Assembly (NCBI RefSeq): GCF_002564105.1
Contig: NZ_PDBX01000001.1
Location: 1,054,001-1,118,000 of the forward strand
Length of the DNA: 64,000 bases
Source of the DNA: Collimonas sp. PA-H2
GTDB taxonomy: Bacteria; Pseudomonadota; Gammaproteobacteria; Burkholderiales; Burkholderiaceae_D
Direction: 5' to 3'
The notes beneath the pieces were generated by a model. That model was given only the letters and a program-made list of their open reading frames with translations, was not told the origin of the DNA and made no database searches. The number at the start of each line of letters is the position of its first letter. Position 1 is the stretch's first letter. Of this stretch, positions 35,652 to 44,683 are shown piece by piece. The position numbers and the translations under genes were made by a program.

Positions 35652-35817
35652 GGCGTCTCCTTCTCGGGCGGCGACGGGCTTGTCGTCATCTTTCACTATA
35701 GGACCTAGTGTCGCCGCCTGATAGCTGAGAATCTTGCCGGCCCATGCAAAACGCCGGTCCAGATTCACATCTGGACCGGCGTCGCGGGGAGATAACTTGT
35801 TTCTGGCCTGGCAGCGC

Positions 35818-36249
35818 TCAGCGTTCGTAGTAGCCGCCTTGATACGGCTGCTGGTAGTAATAGTCGTCGCGGCGTTGCTCGACATAGACCGGCGCCGGAC
35901 GGTAGTAGACCGGGGCTGGCTGATAGTACACCGGCGCAGGACGATAGTAGACCGGAGCTGGGCGGTAATACACGGGAGCAGGCTGATAGTAGGTTGCCGG
36001 ACGATCGTAATAGCCGTCGCGCTCATAGTAGCCGCCCTGGCGATAGCCGCCGGAAGTCGCGCCCACCGCGGCGCCGAGCACGCCGCCGACAATCGCGCCG
36101 TTGCGGCCGCCGACAGCGCCGCCGATCACTGCGCCGGCAACTGCGCCGATCGCGGTATTGGCGCCGTCATCGTAAGCCATGGCCGAGGTAGACACTACGG
36201 CGGCAGAGCTAGCCAGCAGAGCAATACAGATCCATTTTTTGTGCAGCAT
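35818..36249 (-). CDS. Glycine-zipper outer-membrane-type protein with Tyr/Pro repeats
   Basis: 143 residues from the ATG at 36249 (AAGGA upstream). After a signal peptide ending in SAMA comes a glycine zipper, TAIGAVAGAVIGGAVGG and GAIVGGVLGAAVGA (about 30-65), typical of 2TM envelope lipoprotein-like proteins. The C-terminal half is a repeat of PAPVYYRP/PAPVYYQP (five units, about 88-125) flanked by Tyr/Gln/Gly-rich sequence. The repeat is nearly identical at DNA level (about 35888-35990), so copy number may vary. Likely an envelope structural or stress protein; exact role unknown. Confidence 0.8.
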   Translation of the reverse strand: MLHKKWICIALLASSAAVVSTSAMAYDDGANTAIGAVAGAVIGGAVGGRNGAIVGGVLGAAVGATSGGYRQGGYYERDGYYDRPATYYQPAPVYYRPAPVYYRPAPVYYQPAPVYYRPAPVYVEQRRDDYYYQQPYQGGYYER

Positions 36250-36446
36250 GATTGCATCCTTCAAGGGACATACGGCCCTAATAACACCATCAAAAAACCG
36301 CTACCTCGCCAACTGCGAAGCCACGGTTGTTAAGTTGGACTATAGCCGAGCCGCCGTCAAATGCCTGCAAACGATACATACTTTTACATTTGCACAACAT
36401 GGTTACACCTGACGTAACGACCAACAACTGTCCGCTGGACTGACAA

Positions 36447-37745
36447 TCAATGCAGCTTGACCGACGGCTTGGCGTGTTTCATCAAGCCGCTGGCGGCGGC
36501 CGTGACGCCGGTGCGCACCGGCCCCAGCAAGGCGTTCAGGTGCATCAGGTGCAGGCTGGTGTACATCATGCGCGCGAAGAAGCCGTCGACGAACCAGCCC
36601 AGCTTGGTGAGCGAACCCATCAGCGTGCCGACCGATGTATTCCTGCCGAACGACACCAGCGAGCCATGGTCCTTGTAGATATAGGGCGCATCGGATGCCG
36701 CCTGGCCTTTGCTGGCGCGCACGAACATCTCGACCAGGTAGTCAGCCTGCTGATGCGCCGCCTGCGCCCGCGGCGGCACCATCTTGCCGTCGCTGCCGAT
36801 GCAGGCTGCACAATCGCCCAGCGCATAGATATTGGCGGAACCGGCCACCTTCAACAAGCCATCCACTTCCAGCTGGCCGGACTTGATCACCGGCAGCCCC
36901 AGCCCCTTGAGGAAATCCGGCGCCTTGATGCCGGCCGACCAGACGCACAGGTCGGAAGCGTAGTTGTTGCCGTTGGCGTCGGTGACAAAATTCTCGGCGA
37001 TGCTGGCGACGCGGCAATCTGTCACCACCTTCACCTCTCGCTCCTGCAGCAGCTTGCTGGCGGCTTTGGAAACGCGTTCTGTGAGCGGCGCCAGCAGCCG
37101 CGGCGCGCCTTCCAGGATGGTGATGCGGACATCGCGGTTCGGGTTCAGATGCGGAAAATCGTAGTCGGTATAGACGCTGCTGGCATCGCGCAATTCGGCC
37201 GCCAGCTCGACCCCGGTAGCGCCGCCGCCGACGATCACGATATCGACGCCGGCATCCGGATCTTTTTCTTTCTTCAAATCCGCCAGCGCCAGCATTTTCA
37301 GCAGGCGCACTCGGAATTGTTCGGCATCTTCGGTCGAATTCAGCGAAATGGTGTTTTGCTCGGCGCCCGGAATGCCGAAATAATTGGAGACGCTGCCGAC
37401 CGCTATCACCAGCTTGCTGAATGCGATCTGGCGCGGTGGCAGCAGTTCGGTGGCCGACTCGTCGGTGACGGCGTCCACGGTGATGGTGTTGCTGGCGCTG
37501 TCGAGTGCCGTCATGTTGCCGTACACGAAGCGAAACTTATTGTCGTGTGCCAACATCTGGTAAGACAGGCCTTCCTGATGGATATCGCGGGTGCCTGCTG
37601 CGACTTCGTGCAGAGACGGTTTCCAGATGTGGTACAGCGCCCGATCGACCAGGGTCACGTGACCGCTTCCCAGTTTGCGGCCAAGCTTGCAAGCCAGCTC
37701 CAGCCCACCCGCGCCACCGCCTACAATCACGATTTCATCCGACAT
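36447..37745 (-). CDS. ndh: Type II NADH dehydrogenase (NDH-2)
   Basis: 432 residues. Two dinucleotide folds are visible: an N-terminal FAD site, IVIVGGGAGGLELACKLG, and a central NADH site, VDIVIVGGGATGVELAAEL. IYALGDCAAC lies near residue 310 and marks the second FAD contact. The C-terminus has an amphipathic region (MMYTSLHLMHLNALLGP) that attaches the enzyme to the inner membrane. It oxidises NADH and reduces ubiquinone without pumping protons. Single gene, divergent from the universal stress gene across about 340 bp. Confidence 0.93.
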   Translation of the reverse strand: MSDEIVIVGGGAGGLELACKLGRKLGSGHVTLVDRALYHIWKPSLHEVAAGTRDIHQEGLSYQMLAHDNKFRFVYGNMTALDSASNTITVDAVTDESATELLPPRQIAFSKLVIAVGSVSNYFGIPGAEQNTISLNSTEDAEQFRVRLLKMLALADLKKEKDPDAGVDIVIVGGGATGVELAAELRDASSVYTDYDFPHLNPNRDVRITILEGAPRLLAPLTERVSKAASKLLQEREVKVVTDCRVASIAENFVTDANGNNYASDLCVWSAGIKAPDFLKGLGLPVIKSGQLEVDGLLKVAGSANIYALGDCAACIGSDGKMVPPRAQAAHQQADYLVEMFVRASKGQAASDAPYIYKDHGSLVSFGRNTSVGTLMGSLTKLGWFVDGFFARMMYTSLHLMHLNALLGPVRTGVTAAASGLMKHAKPSVKLH

Positions 37746-38088
37746 CCATCTTCCTTCACCTATTCATTAATCAATCGCGCTTCGGCATTCTTCGATCCGC
37801 GCGGCAGCAAAGTACGCAGTAAGTCTACTTTTATATTGGCGCAACGCGCAATAGTGACGTATTTTTGCGCTTTATTGATCACGCCACGCCAATTTGCAGT
37901 ATTCGGGAAAGAACGCCACCGGATAAAACGCCCTACCCTGGCCGGCGCGGGAATCCGCTTCCGGCACACAAAATCGCCCAGCGAAATTCACTTTGGAATT
38001 AGCGCAATGGCTGCTGGTTCGCAGCTCAAGTCTGCGCTATGATGAAGACAGACACCATTGCAAATACAATTTTCAGGAGGGCATGCAT
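37746..38088. promoter_or_regulatory. Divergent promoter region between ndh and the stress protein gene
   Basis: 343 bp separating two divergent starts. A consensus ribosome site AGGAGG (38075-38080) serves the stress protein gene. I searched for FNR-type TTGAT-N4-ATCAA and found no convincing match. No small RNA was recognised. Confidence 0.5.
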
Positions 38089-38529
38089 ATGTACCGGAAA
38101 ATTCTCGTCGCCTACAATGGCACGCCTGAAAGTCGTTCTGCTTTATATTCCTGTATCCAGCTGGCGCCCGGCCCCGGAGTTGAGGTCCATCTGCTGGGCG
38201 TCATCAATCTCGCAACCTATCTGATGGCGGGCGAATTTGTCGCCGAATCCGCAATCAGGGCGGAAAAAACCCTGCTCGAACAAGAGCTGATCAAGGGTCA
38301 CAAACTCCTCACCGACGCCGGCCTCAAGCCGATCGACCACTTTGAAAGCGGCGAACCTGTCAATGTTATCAGTGACCTGGTCAACAAACTGGGCATCGAC
38401 CTGGTGATCGTCGGCCACTCGCGCAAGAAACCGCTGGCGACGCGCTGGTGGCGCGGCTCGGTGGACACCATGCTGGTTGAAAAGGTGCCGTGCAGCGTCC
38501 TGGTGGCGACCGATATCTGTCCGACCTGA
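38089..38529 (+). CDS. Universal stress protein (UspA family)
   Basis: 146 residues from the ATG at 38089, chosen because AGGAGG lies eight bases upstream; an ATG at 38083 is too close to it. Single UspA domain with the opening MYRKILVAYNGTPESRSAL and the ATP-loop region IDLVIVGHSRKK-x9-GSVDTMLVEKVPCSVLV, an approximate G-2x-G-9x-G(S/T) pattern. Such proteins help survival under starvation, oxygen limitation or redox stress. Neighbours are ndh (divergent) and a histidine kinase (convergent). Confidence 0.9.
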   Translation: MYRKILVAYNGTPESRSALYSCIQLAPGPGVEVHLLGVINLATYLMAGEFVAESAIRAEKTLLEQELIKGHKLLTDAGLKPIDHFESGEPVNVISDLVNKLGIDLVIVGHSRKKPLATRWWRGSVDTMLVEKVPCSVLVATDICPT

Positions 38530-38572
38530 GACACGCTTATCCTGATCTTCAGCCCGGCGGCCAGCTGCCTTG

Positions 38573-40687
38573 TCAGGTATCAGCCTGCTCGCCGCTGTTT
38601 TGCACTTGCACCGAAATGGGCAGTTCGATCACCACCGCGGTGCCTTTATCCTTTCCCGCGGAAAAGCGCACTTTACCGCCGAGGTAGGTCGCTCTTTCAT
38701 TCAAGCCGCGCAAACCGTGGGTGCTGGTGTTTTCAAAACGCTCCTGCGACATGCCGACGCCGTTGTCGCGCACCGTCAGCGCCAGCCGGTCTTCATCGAT
38801 ATCCAGAATCACCTCCACCTGGCTGGCATGAGCGTGCTTGGACACGTTGTTCAGGATCTCCTGCAGCATGCGATACACCGCGATTTCGATGCGGTGGTCG
38901 ATCGTAATGTCTTCATCCGGCAAGCTGGATCTACAGAGGATTTCGGTACGCGCGCCAAAATCTTCCAGCTGTTCGGCGATCGCCGCCTTCAAGCCGAACA
39001 GCTCAAGCATGTTCGGCCGCAACTCGGTCTGGATGCGCCGCGTGGTCGCCACCAGCGAGCTCAGCAAAGTCTGCATCTGGCCCTGGCGGTTCTGCCAGTG
39101 GGCATCCTGCGGCAGGATCTTGTAGACGCCTTCCAGGTGCATGCTGAGCGCCGTCAGCGAGGCCCCCATATTGTCGTGCAGCTCGCGCGCAATCGCCCGT
39201 TTCTCTTCTTCGCGGATGGTTTCCATATGGTTGGCCAGTTCGCGCAGCAAGGCGGTGCGCTGGGCGATGGTGCGCTCAAGTTCCAGCTCGCGCTGCTTGA
39301 GCGAGTCTTCGGCGCGCTTGCGCTCGCTGATGTCGGTGGCGATGCCGACCACGCCCATGACCTGTCCTTGCTGATCGAACCAGGGCGAGATGGTGGTCTG
39401 GAAGGTCACGATCCCCTCCGGCAGCTGCATGGTTTGCGCCAGTGTTTCCGAGACGCCGCCATTCATGATGCGGATATCATCCTGATCCACCTTGTCGGCA
39501 TCTTCGGCCAGCGGCAGGATCTCGCGGCTGCGCCGGTATTTTGCCTGGTCCCAGCTCAGCCCCAGCCGGCGCAGGCAGGCCGGATTGGCAAAAATCAGCC
39601 GCCCCAGGCGGTCTTTGACGAAGATCGGATCGTTGGTGTTGTCGCTGACCGCGATCAGCAGCGCGGTGGCTTCGGCCAGCTCGGCTGCGCTCTGCAGGCG
39701 CGCGCCGTATTCAAGGTCGACCTTGCCGCCGGCGCGCCAGAAAATGAACAGCACCAGCACGCCGTCGACCAGCGTCAGCAAGGGCGGCAGCGAACTGCGG
39801 TCGTATAAGTCATGGCGCGCGCCCCAGTCCGCCAGCCAGTGCAAGGCGACCAGCAGGATCAGCATCTGCGGCAAGGAACGGCGCAGCATCTGGCCGCCCG
39901 GGGCATGGCGGGTGATGATCGCCATCAGCCGGTGGCGCGGGCGCGACATCATGAGCGCCAGGCCGCACAGCAGGAACGCCAGCGCCGACAGCAGCGGGAT
40001 ACTGGTGGCATACACCATCTGGGTCATGGCCGCAACGTTGTACAGATAGCCGAGCAGTGGAATGGCGCTAAGGAACAGCAGGAAGATCGCCAGGTACTCG
40101 GCGACGTACTGTTCTTTGCCGAGACGGAAATCGAGCAGCAGCAGCGCGCTTCCCGCAAAAATGAAGCCGATGGCTACCATCGGATGCAAGCCGCTGGCAA
40201 GGCGCACGCTCGGCTGCAGCGCCAGCTGGACGAGAACGGTATCGAGCCAGCCGGCGCTGCCCATGAAATTTTGCATCAGGGCGGCGGCGGCCAGCACCAG
40301 CAGCAAGAGCGCCAGCAACTGGCCGAAAAGGGTGATCAGCCGCCGCGGTCCGACCACCAGGCATTGCACGATCAGACTGACGGTGGCCAGCAGGAATCCG
40401 GCCGCGGTGTTGGCGCGCATGAGCGGCGGCTGCGATTCGGAAAACGGCAGCGTGATCTGATACAGGCAGGCGGCCAGCACCAGCGCCGAAACCGCCAGCA
40501 CCAGCATGCTCACCGCAAGCGCGGCCGCGGTGGTGCGCCAGACATAGGTTTTGGTCGCCGCCAGACTGTCCAGCGCGCGCGTCTTCAGCAAATCATGATA
40601 ATGCGGATTGCCGCTCGCGCCTGCTTCGCGCTCTATATTATCCAAATCGCCTCCAGGAACGTCGCTGCATGTGCATGCCGGCATCAA
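38573..40687 (-). CDS. Membrane sensor histidine kinase with PAS domain (NarL-type)
   Basis: 704 residues at most. About eight membrane segments (about 48-320) form an N-terminal sensor. A PAS/PAC domain (about 345-470: DPIFVKDRLGRLIFANPACL, GVVGIATDISERKRAEDSL) follows, then HisKA_3 with phospho-His in ARELHDNMGASLTAL (about 500) and HATPase_c with MLQEILNNVSKHA and VRDNGVGM. The ATG at 40687 has no ribosome site. A GGAGG a few bases before an in-frame TTG at 40645 suggests that a shorter form may be the real product. It lies with two response regulators upstream on the same strand, one of which (41360-42007) is the right class. Confidence 0.88.
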   Translation of the reverse strand: MMPACTCSDVPGGDLDNIEREAGASGNPHYHDLLKTRALDSLAATKTYVWRTTAAALAVSMLVLAVSALVLAACLYQITLPFSESQPPLMRANTAAGFLLATVSLIVQCLVVGPRRLITLFGQLLALLLLVLAAAALMQNFMGSAGWLDTVLVQLALQPSVRLASGLHPMVAIGFIFAGSALLLLDFRLGKEQYVAEYLAIFLLFLSAIPLLGYLYNVAAMTQMVYATSIPLLSALAFLLCGLALMMSRPRHRLMAIITRHAPGGQMLRRSLPQMLILLVALHWLADWGARHDLYDRSSLPPLLTLVDGVLVLFIFWRAGGKVDLEYGARLQSAAELAEATALLIAVSDNTNDPIFVKDRLGRLIFANPACLRRLGLSWDQAKYRRSREILPLAEDADKVDQDDIRIMNGGVSETLAQTMQLPEGIVTFQTTISPWFDQQGQVMGVVGIATDISERKRAEDSLKQRELELERTIAQRTALLRELANHMETIREEEKRAIARELHDNMGASLTALSMHLEGVYKILPQDAHWQNRQGQMQTLLSSLVATTRRIQTELRPNMLELFGLKAAIAEQLEDFGARTEILCRSSLPDEDITIDHRIEIAVYRMLQEILNNVSKHAHASQVEVILDIDEDRLALTVRDNGVGMSQERFENTSTHGLRGLNERATYLGGKVRFSAGKDKGTAVVIELPISVQVQNSGEQADT

Positions 40688-40731
40688 GGATCCGCGCGGC
40701 AGCGGGATGAATCCGCGGTTTCAGAAACATG

Positions 40732-40757
40732 AAAAGCCCGCTCAAGCCGAGCGGGCT
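40732..40757 (-). terminator. Rho-independent terminator after the single-domain response regulator
   Basis: Read on the minus strand, a 9-bp GC-rich stem (AGCCCGCTC/GAGCGGGCT) with a short loop is followed by TTTTC. It is about 40 bp past the stop of the response regulator gene and separates it from the histidine kinase. Confidence 0.8.
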
Positions 40758-40794
40758 GATATGACCAATGATATCCGGAACGACCGCGGAACAA

Positions 40795-41223
40795 TCAATG
40801 ATCCGGCAAACCGGTTCCCAAGGCCGCCAGCAAATCACGCAGCTTGGTAAATTCAGAACTCTTGTCGAAGAAAAACCGCACGCCGTATTGTTCTCCGGCG
40901 CGCCTGAAGGCGTTGCTGACGTTATTGCTGAAAATGATCTTCAGCGAATTGAGCGGTTTCGCCGATTTTGACAGCGTGCGCAGCAGGCTCATGCCATTGC
41001 CCTTCTTCAGCTCGATATCCAGGATCAGCACATCGAAAGAGTCGGCGTCGATCTTTTGCAAGGCATCGTCTTCCTCTTCGGAAAATCCAGCGAATACCAC
41101 GCCTGGAATTTCGCTCAAGGTTTCAATCATCAGATCGCGCACGTCGACCGAATCTTCCACAAGAAAAATCCGCAGCGGCGCGACGCCCGATCTGATGGTA
41201 TTGGAAGCTGTTGTATGGTCCAT
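40795..41223 (-). CDS. Single-domain response regulator (REC only)
   Basis: 142 residues comprising only a receiver domain. The acidic pair lies in FLVEDSVDVRD (Glu23, Asp24), the phospho-acceptor is Asp69 in VLILDIELKKGNG, and the switch region has SNNVSN and a FFFDKSSEF lysine motif. The absence of an output domain suggests a phosphate relay or protein-interaction role, similar to CheY or Spo0F types. It sits between the NarL-type regulator and the kinase, with its own terminator. Confidence 0.9.
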   Translation of the reverse strand: MDHTTASNTIRSGVAPLRIFLVEDSVDVRDLMIETLSEIPGVVFAGFSEEEDDALQKIDADSFDVLILDIELKKGNGMSLLRTLSKSAKPLNSLKIIFSNNVSNAFRRAGEQYGVRFFFDKSSEFTKLRDLLAALGTGLPDH

Positions 41224-41359
41224 ATTGGCTGACGACGGGTGAACTCATTTGTTTCATGCATTGCGCCAGAACTGGGTGCTAGGGACTGGCAAGTCCCTCG
41301 GTACGGCATCATGCGGATGATTGCAGTGCGGCTTGCTGTCCTTTGAATAAATTAAACTT

Positions 41360-42007
41360 CTAGTCGATCAAATTATTCTTGATTGCATAATAAATAATAT
41401 CGGCGTTGCTGGCCATGCTCATTTTCTGCAGGACTCGGGTGCGATAGGTACTGATGGTTTTTACGCTCAGGCACAATTCCTCTGCGATCTTGGTCACCCC
41501 TTCGCCCTGGCTCAGTTTGTAAAAGATCTCATACTCGCGCGCTGACAGGGTTTCGTGCAAGGGCGTATTTTCATTGCTTGCAGGGTCCGCCGTCAGCAAT
41601 TCGGCGACGCCATAGCTGATGTATTTATGGCCTTGCAATATCGTACTGATCGCCTTCACTAGCTCGGTCGCCAGCGCCTCCTTCTGCACATAGCCGTCAG
41701 CCCCACTGCGCAGCACCTGCACCGCATAGCGGCTTTCCGGGTGCATGCTGAGCATCAGCACCGGCAGCTTCGGCTTCTCGCGCTTGATCTGCTTCAGCAC
41801 CTCCACCCCGCTCTTGTCCGGCATCGCGATGTCCAGCAGCACGATGTCATAGTCATTGGCACGGACCAGCTGTATCGCTTCTTGCGCATTGGCAGCTTCG
41901 CCTGCGATCTCGTACTCCGCAATGTCAGCGACGAAGAACTGGACGCCAGCACGCACCACAGCATGATCATCAACCACCAGGATTTTTATCATCTGTTCAA
42001 CCGTCAC
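41360..42007 (-). CDS. NarL/LuxR-family response regulator
   Basis: 215 residues from a GTG at 42007; an ATG at 41992 is an equally possible start, and neither has a good ribosome site. Receiver domain with DDH (residues 13-15), phospho-acceptor Asp59 in IVLLDIAMPDKSG and KEALATELVKAI. The C-terminal LuxR-type helix-turn-helix is about 150-200 (LSAREYEIFYKLSQGEGVTK, SVKTISTYRTRVLQKM). It is the natural partner of HisKA_3 kinases. The one at 38573-40687 is closest; the orphan kinase at 20418-21566 is another candidate. Confidence 0.92.
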   Translation of the reverse strand: MTVEQMIKILVVDDHAVVRAGVQFFVADIAEYEIAGEAANAQEAIQLVRANDYDIVLLDIAMPDKSGVEVLKQIKREKPKLPVLMLSMHPESRYAVQVLRSGADGYVQKEALATELVKAISTILQGHKYISYGVAELLTADPASNENTPLHETLSAREYEIFYKLSQGEGVTKIAEELCLSVKTISTYRTRVLQKMSMASNADIIYYAIKNNLID

Positions 42008-42198
42008 AATCAGTTAGGTTATTCAGCGTTGTCGCAGCCTGGCGCTTGCAAGCAGCAGGCTCGGGACAAAGCGGAAGGCATTGCATGATGTTTAGTGTGC
42101 GGCCGCCCGGCATCAATGTAAACAAATTCGTAAAAATCAACTCTTCCCAGCCATGTGAGGCCGCAGCGGCGCAAAGCGCCAGCGCGGCCGCCCTCCGA

Positions 42199-42750
42199 TT
42201 ACTTGTTCAATGCGGCCTTGGCGGTCGTTACGCAATCGTCCTTGGCAGCGCCGGCCAGCGCATCGCACTTGGCAAGCGCAACCTTGTAGCGCGCGTCGGC
42301 ACGCTCTTCACGCGCGTCGGCATTGGCCTTGGTGATCTCCAGCTGCTTATCGGCGTTGGCGACTGCATTGGCTTGTCCAGCCTTGGCTTGCTTGATGCAG
42401 ACATCCTTGGCGTTGCCCGCCAGGCTGTCGCATTTTTCCCTGGCTACCGCGTAGTCGGCATCCGCTTCGGATTTGCGCGCACTGGCCAGTGCCTTGGGAG
42501 TGTTCTTGTATTCCGCCTTGGCGTCCTGCTTGCTGTGTTCGCGCGTTGCCTCGGCTTGCTTGACGCATACGTCCTTGCCGTTGCCGCTGAGCGAATCGCA
42601 CCTGGCTCTATCGGCCTTGTATGTAGCATCTGCCGCATCTTGCGCAGCGCTGTAGCTGGCCTTGGAGCCATCTGCCGCCAATGCCAGCGAAGCGCCGCTG
42701 AAACCAGCGACGCCAATCAATACGCCCGCGATGATTTTCTTGATTTTCAT
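42199..42750 (-). CDS. Exported Cys-repeat protein of unknown function
   Basis: 183 residues with a signal peptide (about 1-26, ending LALA). The mature protein is Ala/Lys-rich and helical and contains three copies of a motif C-D-x-L-x-G-x-x-K-D-x-C, each followed by an Ala/Lys helix: CDSLSGNGKDVC, CDSLAGNAKDVC and CDALAGAAKDDC. Each motif probably forms one disulfide, giving a string of three helical hairpins in the periplasm. Similar proteins occur in Burkholderiales genomes as unannotated proteins (recollection). No enzymatic motif. Confidence 0.75.
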   Translation of the reverse strand: MKIKKIIAGVLIGVAGFSGASLALAADGSKASYSAAQDAADATYKADRARCDSLSGNGKDVCVKQAEATREHSKQDAKAEYKNTPKALASARKSEADADYAVAREKCDSLAGNAKDVCIKQAKAGQANAVANADKQLEITKANADAREERADARYKVALAKCDALAGAAKDDCVTTAKAALNK

Positions 42751-43004
42751 GAGCTGCTCCTTTGCATAGTGTGGAAATGCCGCTGCCGCGGCATGTCACC
42801 GGCGCTAACTTGTATCCATACTAACCAAGCCCGGCCAGAAGGCATATAGGACGGCAACGGATAGGCTTGTAGGACAAACGGAAGCTGCGCCAGCCCAGAG
42901 CGAGCCATGAGTGTGTAAAATTGTCAGCTTGCCACTGCCGAAGCGCCGCTCCCATAGGCGGGTCGTCTCGCAGCAGCAATCACCAGCGATAAAAGGAAGA
43001 AATC

Positions 43005-44633
43005 ATGAAAGTCAGTCGTTACCTAAGTTTCTGGATAGTGCTGCTGCTGACGGTGGCGCTTGCCGCCGGCGCCGCGCTTGGAAAAATTACCTGGTGGTGG
43101 GCGGTGGCGCCGGCGCTGCTGAGCGCACTTGGCATCTGGGACATGAACCAGCGCAGCCACGCCATCCTGCGCAACTATCCATTGATGGGGCATTTCCGCT
43201 TTCTGTTTGAAATGATCCGCCCTGAAATGCGGCAGTATTTTTTCGAGAGCGACAACGACGGTGCGCCGTTCACGCGCAAGGAACGCAGCCTGGTCTACCA
43301 GCGCGCCAAGGGCGATGTAGACAGCCGGCCCTTCGGCACCGAACTGGATGTCAAGATGCGCGGCTATGAATGGGTCGGCCACTCGCTGTCGCCGACCATC
43401 ATCGCCAGCCACGATTTCCGCGTTACGGTGGGCGCCGAGCGGGCGCAGCCGTATTCGATGTCGGTGTTCAATGTCTCGGCGATGAGCTTCGGCGCCTTGT
43501 CCGCCAACGCCATCCGCGCCCTCAATCACGGCGCTAAAAAAGGCGGCTTTGCGCATGACACCGGCGAAGGTTCGATCTCGCCCTATCATCGCGAATTCGG
43601 CGGCGACCTGCTGTGGCAGATTGCTTCCGGCTATTTCGGCTGCCGCAACGGCGACGGCAGCTTCAACGAAGAGAAATTCGTGGCGCAGGCGACCTCGCCG
43701 CAGGTGAAGATGATCACGGTGAAACTGTCGCAGGGCGCCAAGCCAGGCCATGGCGGCGTACTGCCGGCGGCCAAGATCACGCCGGAAATTTCGGCGACGC
43801 GCGGGGTGCCGATGGGTGTGGACTGCATTTCACCGGCTACCCACTCCTCGTTTTCGAATCCTATCGGCCTGCTGGAATTCATCCAGAAATTGCGCACCCT
43901 GTCGGGCGACAAGCCGGTTGGTTTCAAGCTGTGCGTCGGTCATCCCTGGGAATTTTTCGGCATCGTCAAAGCCATGCTGCAGACCGGCATACTGCCTGAC
44001 TTCATCGTGGTGGATGGCTCCGAAGGCGGCACCGGCGCGGCGCCGCTGGAATTCGTCGATCACGTCGGCATGCCCTTGCAGGAAGGCTTGCTGCTGGTGC
44101 ATAACGCGTTGGTCGGAGCTGGCCTGCGCGACCGTATCAAGATCGGCGCCAGCGGCAAGGTGATCACCGCCTTCGACCTGGCGCGCACGCTGGCGATCGG
44201 CGCCGACTGGTGCAATTCGGCGCGCGGCTTCATGTTTTCGCTGGGCTGCATCCAGTCGCAAAGCTGCCATACCGACCGCTGCCCGACCGGCGTGGCGACC
44301 CAGGATGTCGGCCGCCAGAAGGCGCTGGTGGTGCCGGACAAGGCCGAACGCGTGCACCGTTTCCACGAGAGCACCCTGCATGCGCTGCAGGAACTGGTGC
44401 AAGCCGCGGGCTTGCCGCACGCTTCCGCCTTGCGCGCGCATCACATCGTGCGACGCACTTCCGACCATGAAGTGAAGCTGATGTCCGACCTGCTGCCTTA
44501 CCTGAAGCCGGGTGATTTGCTAAACCAGAATTACCGCTATCCGGTGTTTGCGAAATACTGGCCGATCGCGCGCGCCGAGAGTTTTCATCCGGCCGAGCCG
44601 ATTCTGGCCGAGCCGATCCAGGCCGCGGCCTGA
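43005..44633 (+). CDS. FMN-binding glutamate-synthase-family protein
   Basis: 542 residues. An N-terminal membrane-anchor-like region (about 5-45) precedes a GltB central/FMN domain: FNVSAMSFGALSANAIRALN, GFAHDTGEGSISPYH, the phosphate-binding loop DFIVVDGSEGGTGAAPLEF and an Fe-S Cys cluster, CIQSQSCHTDRCPTGVATQD (three Cys). It lacks the N-terminal amidotransferase domain and the C-terminal beta-helix of full glutamate synthase. So it likely performs an FMN-dependent oxidoreduction on an unknown substrate. The gene ends in a strong bidirectional terminator. Confidence 0.9.
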   Translation: MKVSRYLSFWIVLLLTVALAAGAALGKITWWWAVAPALLSALGIWDMNQRSHAILRNYPLMGHFRFLFEMIRPEMRQYFFESDNDGAPFTRKERSLVYQRAKGDVDSRPFGTELDVKMRGYEWVGHSLSPTIIASHDFRVTVGAERAQPYSMSVFNVSAMSFGALSANAIRALNHGAKKGGFAHDTGEGSISPYHREFGGDLLWQIASGYFGCRNGDGSFNEEKFVAQATSPQVKMITVKLSQGAKPGHGGVLPAAKITPEISATRGVPMGVDCISPATHSSFSNPIGLLEFIQKLRTLSGDKPVGFKLCVGHPWEFFGIVKAMLQTGILPDFIVVDGSEGGTGAAPLEFVDHVGMPLQEGLLLVHNALVGAGLRDRIKIGASGKVITAFDLARTLAIGADWCNSARGFMFSLGCIQSQSCHTDRCPTGVATQDVGRQKALVVPDKAERVHRFHESTLHALQELVQAAGLPHASALRAHHIVRRTSDHEVKLMSDLLPYLKPGDLLNQNYRYPVFAKYWPIARAESFHPAEPILAEPIQAAA

Positions 44634-44638
44634 AAAAA

Positions 44639-44666
44639 AAGCCAGGACTCTCGCGAATCCTGGCTT
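44639..44666. terminator. Bidirectional rho-independent terminator
   Basis: The stem GCCAGGA (44641-44647) pairs with TCCTGGC (44658-44664). A run of eight A precedes it and a run of six T follows it, so it can stop transcription from both the glutamate-synthase-like gene and the convergent isomerase gene. Confidence 0.92.
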
Positions 44667-44683
44667 TTTTGTTCAGCCTTGCC

